This document shows, piece by piece, positions 1-5,871 of a stretch of 7,545 bases of DNA; the stretch's first letter is position 1; each line of letters begins with the position of its first letter. The notes under the pieces were generated by a model. That model searched no databases. It was not told the origin of the DNA and saw only the letters and a list, made by a program, of their open reading frames with translations. Position numbers and translations under genes: made by a program. The stretch is from Calditrichota bacterium (GTDB taxonomy: Bacteria; Zhuqueibacterota; Zhuqueibacteria; Residuimicrobiales; Krinioviventaceae), in the NCBI GenBank assembly GCA_003818595.1, contig RPQV01000153.1:1-7545 (forward strand), read 5' to 3'.

Positions 1-1
1 C

Positions 2-76
2 ATGAGTGATTCGCGCACAACAATCGAATCATGGAAGAACCCTGCATTTTGTTTTGCGAATCAGGTCACTGAATGA
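2..76 (+). other. Short reading frame at left edge with lanthipeptide-leader-like segment
   Basis: A 24-codon frame from ATG at 2 to TGA at 74-76. Its middle reads I-E-S-W-K-N-P-A-F, which resembles the W-K-(D/N)-P-x-(Y/F)-R segment in leaders of mersacidin/lichenicidin-type class II lanthipeptide precursors. The residue after F is Cys (TGT), one transition away from the Arg (CGT) usual there. After the TGA the same frame stays open for another 26 codons to a TAA. The fragment could be a broken precursor gene, the end of a gene that starts outside the window, or chance. No ribosome site can be judged because the window begins one base before the ATG. No modification enzyme is present in the window. 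Confidence 0.15.
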
Positions 77-79
77 CGC

Positions 80-540
80 CGATCCCATAATGGATCATCT
101 TTCCTCGATGGTGGAGAGGAATTCTATTTCAATGAACATTTTAAACTACTAATTATGTAACTTTATATAAAACTTTTACCATTTTTTGTTATTATGTTTT
201 ATATATGAATTATTCTACTATTTATTTAGTGTCTTGATACAAAATGTCAATGAAAATTTTCATCAGGGAAAAAAACTTTGTTCGTGCGGCAATGTTTTCT
301 ACAGTATTTTATAAAGTCCCGCCGGCACTCCCCCTGCGAAAGTCAATAGAAAAGGCGGTATTGCGGGTGAGAATCAGAGTCTTTATAATCAAACCACGTG
401 GTGAAGGGTCAACAGTTTTTCCAATATCATGCGGCCGAAAAAAAATCTGTTCGCAGAGCAAATAGTGTCAGATATCAATCGCTCTCAAGCCCATCGCCCA
501 TTTTCTCCCATAGGACATTAGGCTCACAACAGGGTTCGAA
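80..540. other. Intergenic stretch, AT-rich at 120-260, no supported gene
   Basis: Bases 120-260 are strikingly AT-rich, with runs of T and repeated TATA-like strings, and then the composition returns to normal. This is typical of a promoter or regulatory zone or of non-coding decay. The frames that open here (ATG at 244, GTG at 398) have no Shine-Dalgarno sequence, overlap each other in different frames, and give compositions unlike a folded protein. I could not place a convincing promoter. The only clear structure is the palindrome at 250-263, listed separately. Confidence 0.5.
250..263. repeat. Perfect 14-base palindrome
   Basis: ATGAAAATTTTCAT is a perfect inverted repeat with no spacer, at the right end of the AT-rich stretch. 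It could be a protein binding site, but palindromes of this kind also arise by chance in AT-rich DNA. There is no gene immediately beside it that it would obviously control. Confidence 0.3.
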
Positions 541-542
541 TT

Positions 543-666
543 ATGTACGGTTGGGGAAAAGGTCTATGGATGCAATTACAACCACCATTACGGTTATCAT
601 TATCGAGCGCCGCTTTTGGTGCTCGCTGTTCTGCTTATTCATCTCTTTTTAGAATGTGGGGGACTA
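543..666 (+). pseudogene. Possible decayed Gly/Tyr/His-rich small membrane peptide
   Basis: An ATG at 543, with AGGG eight bases upstream, reads M-Y-G-W-G-K-G. One base further on (from 565) the next frame continues Y-G-C-N-Y-N-H-H-Y-G-Y-H-Y-R and then a hydrophobic run, A-P-L-L-V-L-A-V-L-L-I-H-L-F-L-E. A Gly/Tyr-rich head followed by one hydrophobic helix is the layout of many small bacterial membrane peptides. A single extra base near 564 would explain the break. The second frame has no stop until it is deep inside the antisense of the barrel gene, so the 3' end also looks lost. The repetitive His/Tyr codons could also be low-complexity chance. The end given is approximate. Confidence 0.2.
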
Positions 667-684
667 GATGCAAAAGCCTGTTGT

Positions 685-1173
685 TCAGAAATAGAATCGC
701 GCGCCGATCGCCGCATTGAGGCCGATGTCGGTGTCGGGAATCAAATCCAGCACCGGAACAACCTCGACAAAGAGATCGATCGGCGCATCGGCAATCTTGT
801 AGAAAATGCCCAGGGGCACTCGGATTCCCAACCGGACCTGCTGATCATTCTCAAATTGGCCTTTTTGATCCTCAGCCAGTTTTATTCGTCCGCCCAGGCC
901 AAAGTAAAACGCCGAGCGTCCCGGCAGATCGAGCGACTGGAGAACGCCAAAACGATGAACCAGATAGTCGGCGTGAAAATGGAGTGAATTATTGCCGGAA
1001 AACGACCAGGCGACTCCGGCGTCGAACGCATGTTCCTCATCGATCCATTTTTTGAGACTAAGGCCGGTCGGTTCGCCGATGATGATGCCGACGCCCAAGT
1101 CCCCTGCGGTCAGGGTGTGAACGGCGATCAGTGCTGTTAAAATTAAAAGAGAAAAGATTTTGGGTTGGCTCAT
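685..1173 (-). CDS. Small outer-membrane beta-barrel-like protein (DUF3996-like)
   Basis: A complete 162-residue exported protein. Residues 1-23 form a signal peptide (hydrophobic core about 7-19, likely cleavage after T-L-T-A, before Gly24-Asp25). The mature part begins with a Gly-rich strand and the segment G-E-P-T-G-L-S-L-K-K-W (33-43). It then alternates polar and hydrophobic residues through F-H-A-D-Y (66-70), F-Y-F-G-L-G-G-R (89-96), R-L-G-I-R-V-P-L-G (114-122) and E-V-V-P-V-L-D-L (137-144), and ends in R-F-Y-F. A terminal aromatic residue is the usual signal for outer-membrane barrel assembly by BamA. The pattern resembles DUF3996/BAPKO_0422-type small barrels, but the family name is from memory. 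The function is unknown; a structural or pore role is only inferred. The start is supported by AGGAG at 1180-1184 (minus strand), six bases from the ATG. The gene stands alone and is divergent from the gene at 1701. Confidence 0.82.
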   Translation of the reverse strand: MSQPKIFSLLILTALIAVHTLTAGDLGVGIIIGEPTGLSLKKWIDEEHAFDAGVAWSFSGNNSLHFHADYLVHRFGVLQSLDLPGRSAFYFGLGGRIKLAEDQKGQFENDQQVRLGIRVPLGIFYKIADAPIDLFVEVVPVLDLIPDTDIGLNAAIGARFYF

Positions 1174-1243
1174 TGATGACTCCTTTCCTGTTTTCGCAAG
1201 CCTCTATTCCAATATTTGCTGCATCCTTCAATTCCATATGTGG

Positions 1244-1474
1244 CTATTTTAAATGGAGCGTGCGCCTGTATTCCATTCGATCGCCAACCTGGAGCCGATA
1301 AAAGTAGTAACCGCCCGTGAAATGCTCAGCATAAATTTGAACCGGATAAAAACTTGCCGGCTGTTGCTGCTGCACCAGGGTCGATATAGGCCGTCTCAAT
1401 ATATTAAAAATAAACAAAAATACAAATTCAGACTCGGACATATCCCCTGCCAAACTGGTCATTGAGGTACGATG
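1244..1474 (-). pseudogene. Orphan, decayed T9SS type-A C-terminal sorting domain
   Basis: The minus strand encodes about 75 residues that match the end of T9SS (por) cargo proteins: I-F-N-I-L followed by P-I-S-T-L-V, then A-E-H-F-T-G-G-Y-Y-F-Y-R-L-Q and a terminal R-R-T-L-H-L-K before TAG. This corresponds to the family pattern 'I-x-N-x-L-G-Q-x-(I/V)-x-x-L-V ... G-x-Y-x-Y-R-L ... K-(M/L)-x-L-(L/I)-K'. The usual L-G-Q is L-R-R here, two single-base transitions away, and the strand before it is disturbed. An in-frame TAA at 1475-1477 closes the frame upstream, and no N-terminal passenger follows in any frame. In T9SS proteins this domain directs export across the outer membrane and is cleaved or anchored. 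Here it looks like the tail left after deletion of a larger secreted-protein gene. An intact 72-residue gene starting at 1462 is unlikely because it has no signal peptide. Confidence 0.7.
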
Positions 1475-1495
1475 TTAACCAATCATTCAATGAAA

Positions 1496-1650
1496 TTAGC
1501 TTACATCGTCAGAATCTATTGCTTTTTCAAACAAGAGATCATACATTTCTGCTGATCTTCCGAGAATTACAATCGGAACAAGGTTGAGATCAAGTCGGTT
1601 TTACCACATGCTGCGATTGTCATGTCAATAGCCGCATGTACATGATTCAT
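1496..1650 (-). pseudogene. Possible frameshifted coding fragment, unrecognised
   Basis: Two overlapping minus-strand frames read like one protein interrupted by a frameshift. The first runs from ATG at 1650 to TAA at 1567-1569 (27 residues, including A-A-I-D-M-T-I-A-A-C-G-K-T-D-L-I-S). The second is open from 1600 to a TAA at 1496-1498 and contains V-P-I-V-I-L-G-R-S-A-E-M-Y-D-L-L-F-E-K-A-I-D. The switch would fall around 1570-1600. The amphipathic pattern and acidic end are protein-like, but I do not recognise the family. The piece lies just upstream of the decayed sorting domain on the same strand, which fits a patch of gene decay. Chance is a real alternative at this length. Confidence 0.2.
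1606..1644. promoter_or_regulatory. Nested dyad with CATG repeated at 14-base steps; possible operator
   Basis: ACATGC (1606-1611) pairs with GCATGT (1634-1639), and inside them ATTG (1616-1619) pairs with CAAT (1626-1629), all symmetric about the central TCATGT (1620-1625). CATG starts at 1607, 1621 and 1635, exactly 14 bases apart, and again at 1641, where CATGTACATG (1635-1644) is itself a perfect palindrome. The block sits 57-95 bases upstream of the propeller start, where a repressor or activator site would be expected. No good promoter hexamers could be fixed beside it. It also overlaps the possible coding fragment at 1496-1650. Confidence 0.25.
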
Positions 1651-1690
1651 AAATGGCTTTCGTCTCTTTTGCACAGCATCATTACCAGTT

Positions 1691-1695
1691 GAGGG
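1691..1695 (+). promoter_or_regulatory. Ribosome binding site deciding the start at 1701
   Basis: GAGGG lies five bases before the ATG at 1701. The in-frame ATG at 1653 has no comparable site and would put 16 polar residues in front of an otherwise standard signal peptide. The start at 1701 is therefore preferred. Confidence 0.75.
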
Positions 1696-1700
1696 ATGGT

Positions 1701-2933
1701 ATGAAAATTATCAGTTTTAGGACCGTGATTGCTTTTATCATGATTTTCTCTTCCGTAGCACTTATCGGGGCGCAGGATTGGCCGCAATGGCGCGGCGCCC
1801 ATCGAGACGGCAAATTGTCCACCTGGGTTGCACCCGCCGCCTGGCCGCAAACGCTGAATAAAAAGTGGACGACGCCGGTCGGCCTGGGCGATTCTTCGCC
1901 GGCATTGGTGGAAAACAGGCTGTATGCTCACGGCCGCCAGAACGCCGACGAAGTCATCAGCTGCATCGATGCGGTGTACGGCGAACTGCTTTGGCGACAA
2001 GCCTACCCGGCAGAGATGGTCGCCTCCGGGCCCAGTGCGAGCCATCCGGGGCCGCGCAGTTCCCCGGTGGTAGTGGACGGCAAACTGGTCACCCTGGGCG
2101 TCGGCGGCATTCTCTCCTGCTTTGATGCAGCGACCGGCACACTCTTGTGGCGCAAACAGTCGGCTGCCGATTATCTGAATACACCCTATCAATTCGAAAC
2201 ATCCATGTCCCCCATGATGGTCAATGATGAGTGCATCGTTTATATTGGCGGCGACGAGCAGGGGGCGCTGATCGGATTTGCTTTGGCCGACGGACAACCG
2301 CGGTGGAAATACAGCGGCGGCGCCCCGTCTCCCTCATCGCCGATGATCATGACAGTGGACGGCGTGCCGCAAATTGTGACGCTGAGCGAAAAAAATGTTT
2401 TCGCCGTCAGTCTGCAGGATCACTCGCTTTTGTGGAGTCTACCCTTCGAGTCCCGGCCGGTGAATTCGACCACGCCGGTGATCCATGGTCAAACGGTCTA
2501 TGTCACCGGCCAGGGAATGGGGGTGATGGCCATTGCCGTCAGCCGTCGTCAGGGCCAATTTGCGGCAGAAATCAAATGGAACAACAGCACGGCGCAGGTC
2601 GGCACGCGTTTCACCACGCCGGTGTACAAAGAGGGGCTGCTGTTCGGGCATGCTGCCAATGACTTGATCTGTCTGAATGCGGAGACCGGCGAGTTGCTGT
2701 GGACGAACAATTCCGTTCGCGGACCCAGTGCGTCTATTGTCGACGCCGGGTCATGTCTCATCGCTTTGGGGATCAATGGCGAGATGGTTGTCTATCAGCC
2801 CAGCGGCAAGGAATATCGGCAATTGGCCTGGTATCAGGTGGGCGCTCCCGAAATCTGGGCTCACCCGCTCATCACCGAAAACCGCATTTATATCAGGGAT
2901 AAGGATTCAGTTACGTTATGGATGATCGAGTGA
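1701..2933 (+). CDS. Exported PQQ-like beta-propeller protein
   Basis: A protein of 410 residues from the start at 1701. Residues 1-25 are a signal peptide (basic start, hydrophobic 8-22, cleavage near A-Q-D at 24-26). The mature end opens with D-W-P-Q-W-R-G-A-H-R-D-G (26-37), a signature of PQQ-like propeller proteins that are abundant in Planctomycetes and related phyla. Blade repeats ending in a Gly-x-x-x-W motif are visible at I-D-A-V-Y-G-E-L-L-W (89-98), F-D-A-A-T-G-T-L-L-W (141-150), A-L-A-D-G-Q-P-R-W (194-202), L-Q-D-H-S-L-L-W (238-245) and L-N-A-E-T-G-E-L-L-W (325-334), with a degenerate one near 356-378. The length fits the family. There are no alcohol-dehydrogenase catalytic residues or haem motif, so it is probably a binding or scaffold propeller in the periplasm rather than a quinoprotein enzyme; that is inference. 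It is 58 bases upstream of the esterase and possibly co-transcribed with it. The coding DNA looks more GC-rich than that of its neighbour. Confidence 0.88.
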   Translation: MKIISFRTVIAFIMIFSSVALIGAQDWPQWRGAHRDGKLSTWVAPAAWPQTLNKKWTTPVGLGDSSPALVENRLYAHGRQNADEVISCIDAVYGELLWRQAYPAEMVASGPSASHPGPRSSPVVVDGKLVTLGVGGILSCFDAATGTLLWRKQSAADYLNTPYQFETSMSPMMVNDECIVYIGGDEQGALIGFALADGQPRWKYSGGAPSPSSPMIMTVDGVPQIVTLSEKNVFAVSLQDHSLLWSLPFESRPVNSTTPVIHGQTVYVTGQGMGVMAIAVSRRQGQFAAEIKWNNSTAQVGTRFTTPVYKEGLLFGHAANDLICLNAETGELLWTNNSVRGPSASIVDAGSCLIALGINGEMVVYQPSGKEYRQLAWYQVGAPEIWAHPLITENRIYIRDKDSVTLWMIE

Positions 2934-2991
2934 TTAACGATCTAAATGATCAGGAAACGCTCAAAGGTCGAATAATAAAACTGGAGTCACC

Positions 2992-4524
2992 ATGAAATCA
3001 AATTCTTCATTGCTTATCGGGATGCTCGTGGTCACCATCGCCTCAGCGCAAATCAAACAGGAAGCAGAAAAGGCCGTCATAGCGACGATTGACCAAATTA
3101 AAACCGAACCAATAACCGTAGGCTATTCACTCAAGCTGCATTCTAACCTGCTGAACGAAGAGCGAACGATTATGATCGCCCTTCCTGATAACTATCATTC
3201 GTCAACAAAAAGATACCCGGTTCTTTATATCACCGACGGGCAATGGAATTATGTTAGCACCTCACAGGCGATCGGTGTTCTTTCCAGCAATGGCGTGATT
3301 CCACAGATGATATTAGTAGCGGTTCAGACTTCTGATTTCCGCGATCGAGATCTGGTGGTGACTCGGAATGAAGAAAGCAAGATGGGAGGCGGAGCAGACA
3401 AGTTCTTGAGTTTTATTAAAAATGAATTGATTCCCTTTATCGATAAAAATTATCGCACATGTGATTATCGTGCGCTTGCAGGAACTTCTTTCGGGGGAAT
3501 TTTTGTGATGCATGCATTTATAACTGATCCCCGCCTATTCAATTCGTATCTTGCCCTCAGTCCCAGTATGTGGTGGGATTATGGAGTTTTGCTCAAAAGG
3601 ACCGAAGCCTTCTTGACCAAGAATCAAAAACTCGAGAATTATCTTTATATTACGGTTGCTAATGAAGGTTTGGGAATGGGGGTGAATGCTCTGGCGAAAA
3701 CTCTCGAATTAAACTCTCCCAAAGGATTAATCTGGAAATTCATAGAGTATCCGCTGGAAATTCACGGAACTATTCCCTATAAAGGAACCTATGACGGATT
3801 GAAATTTATTTTTTCCGATTGGAATTCGGAGCCGATTCATTTTACGACAACCGGCAACCTGTTATCGCCGGACGATTCGGTCTTGGTCAAGATGGATAGT
3901 TTTGCGAAAACGATTCGATATACAATGAACAATTCGGAACCGGGGCTTGATGCCGCTCCCTATGAAAAACCACTGGTGATCACCCAGCCGACGGTGATCA
4001 AGGCTATCCCTTATTACGGCTATAATATACCCGGCAATGGTGATTCGTTGGTGATTAAACGTCTTCCCAAGCTTGCCGCTGAATTAAATCTTGCCGATCT
4101 GCAAAACGGGCTCGGCTATTTTTATTATGAAGGTAATTGGGACAAACTGCCGGATTTGAATGTGCAGACTGTCATCAGTTCTGGAGTTGCCACAAATTTG
4201 AAAATGAATGAACGGAAAAAGGACGAGTCATTTGCATTTCGCTATTCCGGATTCATCGATATTCCAAAGGGTGATATTTACACCTTTTATTTGAGTTCCG
4301 ACGATGGCAGCCGCCTTGTCATCGGAGACAAGCTCCTGATTGACAATGACGGTCTTCATGATGTCATCGAAAAGAACGCAAAAGCATATCTCCAGCAAGG
4401 GAAACATCGAATCGAGATCATCTACTTCCAAAAAGGCGGCGGCTTTGATCTCTCCATCCTATACGAATCCGCCGATATCGTGAAACAAAGAGTGCCGGAA
4501 ACCAGTTTTTATTGCAGGAGGTAA
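2992..4524 (+). CDS. Exported alpha/beta-hydrolase esterase (Fes/esterase D type) with Fn3-like and PA14 domains
   Basis: A complete protein of 510 residues with a signal peptide (1-19, cleavage near A-S-A-Q). Residues about 40-275 form a putative-esterase domain (PF00756 type, as in enterochelin esterase and esterase D/Ybb-type hydrolases). It carries R-Y-P-V-L-Y-I-T-D-G (74-83) and the nucleophile elbow G-T-S-F-G-G (164-169, Ser166). His258 in E-I-H-G-T is the likely catalytic histidine, and Glu225 or a nearby acid the likely third member. Residues about 283-357 look like a chitobiase-C/Fn3-associated domain (I-R-Y-T-M at 308-312, V-I-K-A-I-P at 335-340). Residues about 365-495 are a PA14-like beta-barrel (Y-S-G-F-I-D-I-P, F-Y-L-S-S-D-D-G-S-R-L, H-R-I-E-I-I-Y-F), a module often found on glycan-active enzymes. 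The substrate is unknown; a carbohydrate or cell-envelope ester is inferred. GGAG at 2983-2986 is five bases before the ATG. There is no T9SS tail. Confidence 0.87.
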   Translation: MKSNSSLLIGMLVVTIASAQIKQEAEKAVIATIDQIKTEPITVGYSLKLHSNLLNEERTIMIALPDNYHSSTKRYPVLYITDGQWNYVSTSQAIGVLSSNGVIPQMILVAVQTSDFRDRDLVVTRNEESKMGGGADKFLSFIKNELIPFIDKNYRTCDYRALAGTSFGGIFVMHAFITDPRLFNSYLALSPSMWWDYGVLLKRTEAFLTKNQKLENYLYITVANEGLGMGVNALAKTLELNSPKGLIWKFIEYPLEIHGTIPYKGTYDGLKFIFSDWNSEPIHFTTTGNLLSPDDSVLVKMDSFAKTIRYTMNNSEPGLDAAPYEKPLVITQPTVIKAIPYYGYNIPGNGDSLVIKRLPKLAAELNLADLQNGLGYFYYEGNWDKLPDLNVQTVISSGVATNLKMNERKKDESFAFRYSGFIDIPKGDIYTFYLSSDDGSRLVIGDKLLIDNDGLHDVIEKNAKAYLQQGKHRIEIIYFQKGGGFDLSILYESADIVKQRVPETSFYCRR

Positions 4525-4557
4525 ATTCTCAAAGAAAAAACCCGCGAGAGGACAATC

Positions 4558-4584
4558 GTCGGTTCGAGGTCGGCCTGCTCCTCA
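4558..4584 (+). other. tRNA 3'-end-like sequence (T arm plus acceptor strand), no tRNA body
   Basis: GTCGG (4558-4562), the loop TTCGAGG (4563-4569) and TCGGC (4570-4574) form a five-pair T arm with two G-T wobbles and the canonical T-T-C-R-A loop. It is followed by seven bases, CTGCTCC, and then TCA. No matching 5' acceptor (GGAGCAG), D arm or anticodon arm precedes it; the DNA there is the end of the esterase gene. Such a 3'-end copy is what an integrative element can leave at an attachment site. The match is short and could be chance. Confidence 0.2.
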
Positions 4585-4640
4585 TTTCGGCGCCAAAAGT
4601 CAATGAGCAAAGAATTGTATGGTGAAAATGGAGAATAAAA

Positions 4641-5687
4641 ATGCAGAATAAAATGCCTTCGACTGAAGAGTATAGAACACTGTATGATCTGATGGGGAAA
4701 ATTAAGGAAATTGCCCCCTGGGATGAACTTGAAGAGGTTGATCTTTTCGCGGTTCAAAATCCTCATACTGAGGAAATCGGATTTATCAGCATCATGGGCT
4801 CACTGGGTGAGCATTATTCGATTGTTGTTTATCGTGGAGAAGAGGGATTGCGCGAGTTTTGGAATTTTCAAGAGAGCGAGTTCGAAACAGAATTGACTCT
4901 GCAGAGAATCATTGAAATGCCCCAACTTCAGGCATCCTTTGAAGATCGAGATTATTTATTCAAAGAAGATCATAAAACAATTAAAAAGTTGGGATTAACT
5001 TTCAGGGGCAAAAGTGCGTGGCCCATGTTCAGAAGTTATCAGCCGGGTTTTATGCCCTGGTTTATCAATTCTGCGGAGGCACAATTTCTGATTATGGCGC
5101 TGGAACAGACGATTGAGGTGTCACAGCGGGCGGACGAGGATCCTGCCATTTTACTCCCCGATGATGGAAATGGCTATTTGCTGCGCAAACGCACAAGCAA
5201 GGGTGGTCAATTCGAGTGGCAGGATTTCGTTTGGCATGAATCCGCAATTTCAAATCAGATTGAATTCGTGTCCGACATGATCGCCTTTGAAAAATTAAAG
5301 AGTTTGCCTCATAAAAAAATGGCCGTCGAAATGGACGTTTTCATGTCGCATCATTCGGTGATGGAAAAGGATGGAAGACCGTATTATCCCTATGTTCTGA
5401 TGCTATTAGAAACAGAAAAAGGATTGATTTTAGGGCACAAAGTAATTCCTCCGCTGCCGAATTTAGCCGCCATGTGGCGAAAGATGCCGTCGATTATTGC
5501 CGACTCATTGCTCAAGCTTTCCTATTTGCCTATGGAGATTTATGTCGAATCAGAGAAATTGTTCTCCAGTCTCAGTCACATGCAGGATTATTTAAATTCA
5601 TCAGTCAGCTGTATCCAAAAGTTGTTCGTTGCCTCTGAAGCCCGCAAGTCATTTTTGAATTTCGGGAAAAGACAGGCGAAAAGATAG
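4641..5687 (+). CDS. DUF7309/DUF6930-type protein of unknown function
   Basis: A complete protein of 348 residues with no signal peptide or membrane segment, so cytoplasmic. The N-terminal part (about 9-170) fits the DUF7309 pattern: A-P-W-D-E-L (25-30), D-L-F-A-V-Q-N-P (34-41), G-F-I-S-I-M-G-S-L-G-E (47-57), Y-R-G-E-E-G-L (64-70), S-F-E-D-R-D (99-104), K-L-G-L-T-F-R-G-K-S-A-W-P (116-128) and R-S-Y-Q-P-G-F (131-137). The C-terminal part (about 225-335) fits DUF6930: D-G-R-P-Y-Y-P-Y-V-L (244-253) and E-K-G-L-I-L-G-H-K (259-267). The two domains commonly occur together. The family names are recalled, not searched. No catalytic motif is evident and the function is unknown. The start at 4641 has GGAG at 4630-4633, seven bases upstream; Met5 is a weaker alternative. 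It lies 116 bases after the esterase and 184 before the kinase, with no obvious link to either. Confidence 0.8.
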   Translation: MQNKMPSTEEYRTLYDLMGKIKEIAPWDELEEVDLFAVQNPHTEEIGFISIMGSLGEHYSIVVYRGEEGLREFWNFQESEFETELTLQRIIEMPQLQASFEDRDYLFKEDHKTIKKLGLTFRGKSAWPMFRSYQPGFMPWFINSAEAQFLIMALEQTIEVSQRADEDPAILLPDDGNGYLLRKRTSKGGQFEWQDFVWHESAISNQIEFVSDMIAFEKLKSLPHKKMAVEMDVFMSHHSVMEKDGRPYYPYVLMLLETEKGLILGHKVIPPLPNLAAMWRKMPSIIADSLLKLSYLPMEIYVESEKLFSSLSHMQDYLNSSVSCIQKLFVASEARKSFLNFGKRQAKR

Positions 5688-5710
5688 CCATTTGTCCAGG
5701 CTGATTCGCC

Positions 5711-5739
5711 TTGACATCCTCGCTTTGTTTTTGTATTAT
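5711..5739 (+). promoter_or_regulatory. Sigma-70-type promoter of the kinase gene
   Basis: TTGACA (5711-5716, perfect -35), a 17-base spacer, and TATTAT (5734-5739, five of six matches to the -10 consensus). Transcription would begin near 5746, giving a leader of about 125 bases before the ATG at 5872. The position just after the preceding stop codon (5687) indicates that the kinase is transcribed independently of the DUF7309/DUF6930 gene. If the host is a Bacteroidota-type organism with a divergent sigma factor, the match would mean less. Confidence 0.65.
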
Positions 5740-5763
5740 TAAACCAGACGACAACGGGATTAA

Positions 5764-5782
5764 CGGAACTCCATCGAGTCCG
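5764..5782 (+). promoter_or_regulatory. Hairpin in the kinase leader
   Basis: CGG (5764-5766) and ACTC (5768-5771), with one bulged A at 5767, pair with GAGT (5776-5779) and CCG (5780-5782) around the loop CATC. The seven-pair stem starts about 20 bases into the predicted transcript. It is not followed by a T run, so it is not an intrinsic terminator. It could stabilise the 5' end or bind a regulator. No known riboswitch was recognised. Confidence 0.3.
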
Positions 5783-5871
5783 ATTCAGCCGGAACAGCGC
5801 GGAATTTCACTCCAGTACAATTTTGTCTCCTGAAGACCAGTTCACAGCATTCCGATCACCAGGAGAAATCA

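Noticed and set aside
531..560. GGTTCGAA string resembling a tRNA T loop
   Set aside because: The flanking bases do not form a five-pair stem and no acceptor strand follows.
541..642. Minus-strand 33-residue frame with a hydrophobic centre
   Set aside because: The purine run AAAAAGAG abuts the ATG with no spacing, and the hydrophobic stretch arises from the complement of the repetitive His/Tyr codons; no independent support.
244..652. Two overlapping plus-strand frames (ATG at 244, GTG at 398)
   Set aside because: No ribosome sites, atypical composition, mutual overlap in different frames, and no recognisable family.
616..987. Plus-strand 123-codon frame from a TTG start
   Set aside because: Most of it is antisense to the barrel gene, which has a signal peptide, ribosome site and barrel pattern; the plus-strand translation is highly charged and unstructured. 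Only its first part is discussed as a possible peptide remnant.
1253..1465. Plus-strand 70-codon frame
   Set aside because: It is the antisense shadow of the recognisable T9SS sorting domain on the minus strand.
1653..1700. Upstream in-frame ATG at 1653 as start of the propeller protein
   Set aside because: No ribosome site, and it would put 16 residues ahead of a normal signal peptide; the ATG at 1701 has GAGGG at proper spacing.
1647..2297. Long minus-strand frame opposite the propeller gene (216 codons)
   Set aside because: GC-rich antisense shadow; Cys/His/Arg/Gly-rich translation without family resemblance, whereas the plus strand has clear propeller repeats.
2934..2991. GATC-flanked short inverted repeat between the propeller and esterase genes as a terminator
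   Set aside because: The stem is only four pairs and no T run follows, so it does not look like an intrinsic terminator.
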